From assembly GCA_002381565.1 (NCBI GenBank), contig DFWZ01000034.1, forward strand, positions 1-27,463: a DNA stretch of 27,463 nucleotides, read 5' to 3'. Within the stretch, counting starts at the first letter, position 1. Each line of letters opens with the position of its first letter. Of the stretch, positions 23,118 to 27,463 are shown piece after piece. This stretch comes from Gallionella sp. UBA4121. GTDB lineage: Bacteria; Pseudomonadota; Gammaproteobacteria; Burkholderiales; Gallionellaceae. Under the pieces are notes generated by a model, which did not search any database, was not told the DNA's origin, and saw only the letters and a program-made list of their open reading frames with translations. Both the position numbers and the translations under genes were made by a program.

Positions 23118-24263
23118 TTATCTATTTGGCCGGTTACTTCCCGAGACGATCTTGTATTCCAGCAGACGGCATTCGATGGCGCCGTTGAACAGCGGGGTGC
23201 GTTTGGAGGGTGACAATCGCATCAGCTTCAGGATGGCCTTGTCGGCGGTGAACAGATAGGCCGTCCAGCCGCCGAATTTCTTCTTCAGTGCATCGCCCAG
23301 TTTCGGGTAGAGCTCTGCCAGTTCATCCAGCTCGCCCATGCGCTCGCCGTAGGGCAGGTTGGCCACCATGATGCCGTGATCTCTAGGGGCCGAGATTTCC
23401 AGGATATTCGCCTGATTGAGTTCCACGCATTCCGACAAGCCGGCCTCATGCAGATTGCGCCAGGCGGTTTTCATCGCATCCCCGTACATGTCGCTGCCGT
23501 AGATTTCCAGCGGCTTCGGGGGCAACTGTGCCGCAATCGCCGCATCTTTCATCGCCTGCCACGCAGCTTTATCAAAGTTGAGCAGTTTCTCGAAAGCAAA
23601 GCTGCGCGCAATACCGGGCTGAATGTTCAGCGCCATCTGCACCGCCTCGATCAGAAACGTACCGCTGCCGCACATCGGGTCGAGCAATGGCGTGCCGGGT
23701 TTCCATCCCGACAGGCGCAAAATTCCTGCCGCCAGATTCTCCCTTATCGGCGCGATATTGGTGTGCTGACGAATCCCACGCTTGAACAGCGCATCGCCTG
23801 AGGTATCCAGGTACAGCATCAGCTTTTCGTCTTCGATGAACACGTGAATGCGCACGTCAGGATCCAGCGTGTCGACGCTGGGGCGCTCATCGCAGTGTTC
23901 ACGGAAACGGTCGCATACGGCGTCCTTGACCAGCAAGGTGATGAACTCCAGACTCTTCAACGCGCAGCGTATCGCCGTGGTATTCACCCGTATGGTGTGG
24001 CTGACATTAAACCAGTGCTGCCATTGCAGATCGAACACGGCCTTGTAAATATCCTGCTCGGTGCGATACCAGGTTTCCTTGACACGCCACAACACGCGGC
24101 TGGCCACACGGCTTTCCAGATTGACGCGATAACACAGCTGCCAGTCGCCGGAAAAATGCACGCCGCCTTCTGTGGTGCGCACCTTCTGCGCACCCATCGC
24201 ATCCAGATCGCTGTGCAGTACGGATTCCAGGCCGCGCGGGCAGGGGGCAAAAAAATCAGTCAT
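23118..24263 (-). CDS. rlmL: THUMP-domain 23S rRNA guanine-N2 methyltransferase, RlmL type
   Basis: This is a 381-aa protein. Residues 1-160 carry the ferredoxin-like/THUMP RNA-binding region (FAPCPRGLESVLHSDLDAMGA ... VRIHVFIEDEKLMLYLDTSGDALFKRGIR). The Rossmann methyltransferase domain follows, with LLDPMCGSGTFLIEA for S-adenosylmethionine and IMVANLPYGERMGE as motif IV. It corresponds to the RlmL half of E. coli RlmKL, which methylates G2445 of 23S rRNA; the RlmK half is absent, as in many bacteria. Motif IV is NLPY instead of the usual NPPY. AGAGG six bases before the ATG fixes the start. It is followed by AT-rich accessory DNA and stands apart from hemJ by 146 bases in which I see no gene. 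Confidence 0.88.
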   Translation of the reverse strand: MTDFFAPCPRGLESVLHSDLDAMGAQKVRTTEGGVHFSGDWQLCYRVNLESRVASRVLWRVKETWYRTEQDIYKAVFDLQWQHWFNVSHTIRVNTTAIRCALKSLEFITLLVKDAVCDRFREHCDERPSVDTLDPDVRIHVFIEDEKLMLYLDTSGDALFKRGIRQHTNIAPIRENLAAGILRLSGWKPGTPLLDPMCGSGTFLIEAVQMALNIQPGIARSFAFEKLLNFDKAAWQAMKDAAIAAQLPPKPLEIYGSDMYGDAMKTAWRNLHEAGLSECVELNQANILEISAPRDHGIMVANLPYGERMGELDELAELYPKLGDALKKKFGGWTAYLFTADKAILKLMRLSPSKRTPLFNGAIECRLLEYKIVSGSNRPNR

Positions 24264-24409
24264 AGCAAACCTCTAAAAATTCATTTTGAAGGCGAAACGC
24301 TGTATCGCGTGCTCGCTCATGCCTCGTCTATCCATTTGATATGCCTCCTCATTCACTGTGCGGCTTCTTGCGTTTCATCCTGCAACAGTGAATTCAAGGT
24401 TTCCCAAAA

Positions 24410-24820
24410 TCAGAAAGGCTTTACCGTCACCAGAATGACCACGGCGGTCAGAATAAGAACGGGTATTTCATTGAAAAAACGGTAAAAAACATGGTTCCGG
24501 ACATTTTCATCGGCAGCGAACCGTTTGACCAGAATGCCGCAGTAATGATGGTAGCCATATAACAGCAGAACCAGGAAAACCTTGGCATGCAGCCAGCCGC
24601 CGGAAAAACCGAAAGCGAACCACAGGACAAGTCCTGAGGCGATCGCCAGCCACGCAATCGGCGTGACGAAACGGTACAGCTTGCCCTCCATCAGCTTCAG
24701 GCGTGTAATCTCGGCGGGTTCTCTGGCCATCGCGTGATTGACAAAGAGGCGCGGCAGATAGAACAGCCCGGCGAACCAGGATACGACCATGATGATATGA
24801 AAAGCCTTGAGCCAGAGCAT
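24410..24820 (-). CDS. hemJ: Protoporphyrinogen IX oxidase, HemJ type
   Basis: This is a 136-aa integral membrane protein with four predicted helices. It opens MLWLKAFHIIMVVSWFAGLFYLPRLFVNHA, the highly conserved HemJ N terminus, including His8, which is needed for heme coordination in studied HemJ proteins. KLMEGKLYRFVTPIAW, GWLHAKVFLVLLLYGYHHYCG and FFNEIPVLIL complete the family pattern. HemJ oxidises protoporphyrinogen IX to protoporphyrin IX in heme synthesis. The length is typical. A TATAAT box lies 30 bases upstream on the reverse strand. It seems to be a single-gene unit. No strong ribosome binding site is seen, but the N-terminal match makes the start secure. Confidence 0.92.
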   Translation of the reverse strand: MLWLKAFHIIMVVSWFAGLFYLPRLFVNHAMAREPAEITRLKLMEGKLYRFVTPIAWLAIASGLVLWFAFGFSGGWLHAKVFLVLLLYGYHHYCGILVKRFAADENVRNHVFYRFFNEIPVLILTAVVILVTVKPF

Positions 24821-24849
24821 GATGAAAAACCGGTTGTTACAATGGCCGA

Positions 24850-24855
24850 ATTATA
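24850..24855 (-). promoter_or_regulatory. Probable -10 box of hemJ
   Basis: TATAAT on the reverse strand lies 29 bases before the hemJ start codon. There is no clear -35 hexamer at 16-18 bases, so only the -10 element is called. Confidence 0.4.
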
Positions 24856-24907
24856 CGGGTAGCGCCACACCTGCGCATCATTGTCGCTTCGCAGAATATT
24901 TGTCTCG

Positions 24908-24968
24908 CTGGATTCCAGCCTGGACGCAAGCGCGAAACTTCGCTACGCTCGTTTTCGCGGGAATGACG
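24908..24968. repeat. GTCATTCCCGCG-type palindromic intergenic repeat, long form
   Basis: CTGGATTCC at 24908-24916 and GGGAATGAC at 24959-24967 are the ends of an imperfect palindrome that also contains GCGAAACTTCGC and CTCG...CGAG. Read on the reverse strand it begins GTCATTCCCGCG and ends GGAATCCAG, the same type as the short copy after htpG. It lies between hemJ and the 3' end of the ABC permease gene. Confidence 0.65.
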
Positions 24969-24973
24969 AGCAT

Positions 24974-25759
24974 TTACTGCGACAGCCGCCTCCTGAACAG
25001 CACCAGCGACACGTAAAGCCCGGCCAGCGCGTAGCCCGCCAGCACCGCAACATCCGCCAGAATGTGAGCGGGGATCGAATTGTTCAGCAGGGGACGCGCC
25101 AGATTCACCGCATGGGTCAGCGGCAACATGGACGACACGCTCTGCAGCATCGCGGGCAGCTGATCGACCGGAAAAAACACCCCGCACAACAGTGTCATCG
25201 GCGTAATGACCAGCGTGAAGTAGTACATGAAGAACTCATAGCCCGGCGCCAGTGCCGTCACGATCAGCCCCATCGCAGCGAAACACAGCCCCACCAGCAA
25301 GGACAGCGGAATGATCCACAAGGCCAGCGGCGAATGCGACAGACCCAGCGCCCAGATCACCAGCAACACGGCAACGCCGGACAACAGGCTTTTGCTCGCC
25401 GCCCAGGCGATTTCCGACAATACAATGTCATCGAGCGTGACAGGCGTGTTGAGGATCGCCTCCCAGGTGCGCTGTTCCTTCATACGCGCAAAACCTGAAT
25501 ACAATGCCTCGAAACTGGCGCTGTTCATGGTGCTATAGCACACGGTTCCGGCGGAGAGAAAGGCGATATAGGACATGCCGCCGATTTCAGGCAGCATGCC
25601 GCCCAGTCCGTAACCCAGGCCCAGCATGTAGATCACCGGATCGGCGAGATGGCCCAGTATCGACGGGCCTGCCATCTTCTTCCACACCATGTAGTTGCGC
25701 CGCCAGATCGGAATGAAGCGGCGGCTGAATTGTGGAAGTGCGTAAAAATTAGTCTGCAT
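24974..25759 (-). CDS. ABC-2 type transporter permease, NodJ-like
   Basis: This is a 261-aa integral membrane protein with about six hydrophobic helices. The segments WRRNYMVWKKMAGPSILGHLADPVIYMLGLGYGLG and YIAFLSAGTVCYSTMNSASFEALYSGFARMKEQRTWEAILNTPV are typical of NodJ/DrrB-type exporters. LCGVFFPVDQLPAMLQSVSSMLPLTHAVNLAR is the classical ABC-2 C-terminal signature. It starts seven bases after the ATPase gene stop and is the last gene of the operon. The substrate is unknown; lipo-oligosaccharides, polysaccharide precursors and drugs are all exported by relatives. No nodulation genes are near, so the NodJ likeness is structural only. Confidence 0.88.
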   Translation of the reverse strand: MQTNFYALPQFSRRFIPIWRRNYMVWKKMAGPSILGHLADPVIYMLGLGYGLGGMLPEIGGMSYIAFLSAGTVCYSTMNSASFEALYSGFARMKEQRTWEAILNTPVTLDDIVLSEIAWAASKSLLSGVAVLLVIWALGLSHSPLALWIIPLSLLVGLCFAAMGLIVTALAPGYEFFMYYFTLVITPMTLLCGVFFPVDQLPAMLQSVSSMLPLTHAVNLARPLLNNSIPAHILADVAVLAGYALAGLYVSLVLFRRRLSQ

Positions 25760-25766
25760 CTCGGTT

Positions 25767-26681
25767 TTAATCGCGCATTTCGCGGCCGGTTAATTTGAGA
25801 AACACATCTTCCAGATTGGCAGGCCGATGCACATAGCGCAATTCCTTGTTTTTCTGCAATTCGAGCAACAACGGATGCGCATCCTTCACATAGCAGAACA
25901 CCGATTCGCCGCTCACCTCGTATCGCTCGGTATGACCCGCCGCATGACTATGCGCCCAGGCTGCCGCATGTTCGCCGAACACCTCGACGACTTCCGGCTC
26001 GATATTATCGGCTATCAACTCCCTCGGCGTGCCGCTGCTGATAATACGCCCGTTGTCCATCACCGCCAGGCGGTGGCACAGACGCTCCGCTTCATCCATG
26101 AAGTGGGTGGTCAGCACCAGCGTCTTGCCGCGCGCGGTCAGCTCGCGCAGGCGTTGCCAGATCAGATGACGCGCCTGCGGATCAAGACCGGTGGTCGGCT
26201 CGTCGAGGAAAATCACCTCGGGATCATTCACCAGCGCGCGCGCCAGCGTCAGCCGCCGCTTCATCCCGCCGGACAGCGTTGGCACTTTGGCGTCCTTCTT
26301 GTGCGCAAGATTGGCAAACTCCAGCAGTTCCGGCAGGCGCGCCTCGATGGTCGCATCCGTCATGCCGAAATAGCGGCCATACACCATCAGGTTTTCCGCC
26401 ACGGTAAAGTCGGGATCAAGATTGTCCATCTGCGGCACCACGCCGACACGAAGGCGTGCTTCTCTTGCCTGTTTGGGTACGGCATTGCCCAGCAGTTCGA
26501 CACGGCCGCCATCCGGCTCAATCAGGCCCAGCAACAGGCGCAGCGTGGTGGTTTTTCCCGCGCCGTTCGGCCCCAGCAAGCCGAAACATTCGCCACGCAC
26601 AATATCGAGGCTGATGCCGTCGACCACCCGCTGTCCGGCATATATCTTGAGCAGGTTCTCGGCCCTGATAACGGTATTCAT
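25767..26681 (-). CDS. ABC-2 type transporter ATPase, NodI-like
   Basis: This is a 304-aa ATPase. Walker A is GPNGAGKTTTLR, the Q-loop lies in VGVVPQMDNLD, the signature is LSGGMKRRLTLARAL, Walker B is VIFLDEPTTGLD, and the H-loop is TTHFMDEA. About 75 residues after the H-loop form the C-terminal extension common to DrrA/NodI subgroups. The ATG at 26681 overlaps the hydrolase stop (ATGA). A GTG at 26690 would add three residues. It energises the permease encoded next. Confidence 0.92.
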   Translation of the reverse strand: MNTVIRAENLLKIYAGQRVVDGISLDIVRGECFGLLGPNGAGKTTTLRLLLGLIEPDGGRVELLGNAVPKQAREARLRVGVVPQMDNLDPDFTVAENLMVYGRYFGMTDATIEARLPELLEFANLAHKKDAKVPTLSGGMKRRLTLARALVNDPEVIFLDEPTTGLDPQARHLIWQRLRELTARGKTLVLTTHFMDEAERLCHRLAVMDNGRIISSGTPRELIADNIEPEVVEVFGEHAAAWAHSHAAGHTERYEVSGESVFCYVKDAHPLLLELQKNKELRYVHRPANLEDVFLKLTGREMRD

Positions 26682-27298
26682 AAACGACACCCGTTGAATT
26701 CATTCAGCACAAGCTGCTTGAGCTGGTGCAATCTCCCGTGAAAGAAATGCCCCGCCTCCGGCAAAACCACGACAGGCAGGTGCTGCGGACGCGCCCAGTC
26801 CAGCGCATCGGATAACGGGATCACCTCATCCTGCTCGCCGTGTATCAGCAGCGTATTGTGCGGCACAGGCGGCATCGCGAAACGCCCGACCGCCGGCGCT
26901 ATCAATACCAGCTTGTGCGGCTCTGGATGCAGATGCTGTGCTGCGCGCGCGGCGACATAGCCACCGAATGAGAAGCCTGACAGGATCAGCGGCAGATGCC
27001 CGAACGCATCCCTTGCATGTTGCACGACCGCCAGCACATCCTCCACCTCACCGTTGCCGCTGTCGAACACGCCGTCACTCGTACCCACACCACGAAAATT
27101 GAAGCGCAGCGTGGCAAAACCCAGTTCGGCAAATGTCCTGGCAAGCGTGGTGACAATCTTGTTCTCCATCGTGCCGCCCATCGTCGGCAGCGGATGGGCT
27201 ACCACAGCGATGGCACACGGCTCACCCTCCGGCAGATGCAGCACGCCTTCAAGCTGCCCCGCAGGCCCTGCAAATATTACCTTGCTTTGTGTCGCCAT
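26678..27298 (-). CDS. Alpha/beta hydrolase (dienelactone hydrolase-like, COG2945 type)
   Basis: This is a 206-aa single-domain hydrolase. AHPLPTMGGTMENKIV is followed by LRFNFRGVGTSDG, an HG-type oxyanion region. The nucleophile elbow is SGFSFGGY. The catalytic Asp lies in HGEQDEVIP and the catalytic His in PEAGHFFHG. This is the COG2945 pattern of predicted cytoplasmic esterases, whose substrate is unknown. Its ATG shares one base with the stop of the ferredoxin gene (TAATG), and its stop overlaps the ATPase ATG, so all four genes of the block are translated as a coupled set. Confidence 0.87.
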   Translation of the reverse strand: MATQSKVIFAGPAGQLEGVLHLPEGEPCAIAVVAHPLPTMGGTMENKIVTTLARTFAELGFATLRFNFRGVGTSDGVFDSGNGEVEDVLAVVQHARDAFGHLPLILSGFSFGGYVAARAAQHLHPEPHKLVLIAPAVGRFAMPPVPHNTLLIHGEQDEVIPLSDALDWARPQHLPVVVLPEAGHFFHGRLHQLKQLVLNEFNGCRL

Positions 27299-27463
27299 TA
27301 TATTTTCAGTCGCTCGACAATCCGTCCATGCCTGAGATGCTCTTCGATGATTTCATCGAGATCGGACTCATCCACATAGGTGTACCAGGTGGCTTCAGGA
27401 TAAACCACGATGACAGGCCCTTCGTCGCAACGATCCATGCACCCGGCGGAATTGATGCGGATA
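27298..27463 (-). CDS. 2Fe-2S ferredoxin (thioredoxin-like), C-terminal part only
   Basis: The window edge cuts this gene, so only the last 54 residues are seen. They read INSAGCMDRCDEGPVIVVYPEATWYTYVDESDLDEIIEEHL, the C-terminal pattern of the thioredoxin-like 2Fe-2S ferredoxins, with both C-terminal Cys ligands (GCMDRC). The N-terminal Cys pair must lie beyond the window. It heads the reverse operon with the hydrolase and the ABC transporter. The electron partner is unknown. Confidence 0.8.
   Translation of the reverse strand, partial: IRINSAGCMDRCDEGPVIVVYPEATWYTYVDESDLDEIIEEHLRHGRIVERLKI

Noticed and set aside
25827..26741. Forward open frame of about 300 codons opposite the ABC ATPase
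   Set aside because: The His/Gln/Arg-rich translation is typical of an antisense shadow, and the ATPase motifs are all intact on the reverse strand.

Overview
The window looks like chromosomal DNA of a betaproteobacterium, most likely in or near the Nitrosomonadales/Gallionellaceae. This is an inference from gene content and protein style, not from a database search. The supporting content is a CbbY-type Calvin-cycle phosphatase beside rpe and gph, a stand-alone HemJ, a single-domain RlmL, a betaproteobacterial minor-pilin/PilY1 cluster and moderately GC-rich coding DNA. cbbY, rpe and a phosphoglycolate phosphatase together suggest an autotroph using the Calvin cycle.

Layout. (1) Bases 1-2549: a 7-bp tandem repeat, then cbbY, rpe, a small lipoprotein and gph, all forward. 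(2) 2676-7436: trpE, overlapped by a COG2509-type FAD-dependent dehydrogenase, then an acyltransferase-like protein and a TonB-C-terminal protein. (3) 7590-14617: a type IV pilus minor-pilin operon in the order pilE, fimT, pilV, pilW, pilX, pilY1, then a 104-aa exported protein in the place where PilY2 lies in Pseudomonas. Most junctions here overlap or are very short, which implies translational coupling. (4) 14964-17193: trpG, trpD and a glutathione S-transferase/glutaredoxin-2-like protein, joined by ATGA and TTGA overlaps. trpE is therefore about 10.8 kb from trpGD, and no trpC follows. (5) 17224-19260: htpG with a clear sigma-32 promoter upstream and a strong terminator downstream. (6) 19265-21219: a reverse-strand SDR-like protein divergent from a 2Fe-2S/FAD/NAD(P) reductase.

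(7) 21220-23117 is the accessory segment. It holds a winged-helix plus minimal-nucleotidyltransferase protein overlapping a HEPN-like partner (an MNT-HEPN toxin-antitoxin candidate). Their promoter is flanked by two CCC-N5-GGGT inverted repeats 21 bp apart. Next come a frameshifted remnant of a BrnA-type antitoxin and an AT-rich orphan membrane-protein gene. This is the part most likely acquired by transfer, and the best place to look for something undescribed. (8) 23118-27463, all reverse: rlmL, hemJ, then an operon of a partial 2Fe-2S ferredoxin, an alpha/beta hydrolase, an ABC ATPase and an ABC-2 (NodJ-type) permease.

Repeats. Two families are dispersed in the intergenic DNA. One is an ATCCTG-rich element found before trpE and, inverted, at the end of the GST gene. 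The other is a GTCATTCCCGCG-type palindromic element found after htpG and between hemJ and the ABC permease. I saw no rRNA or tRNA gene, no CRISPR array and no intact insertion sequence.
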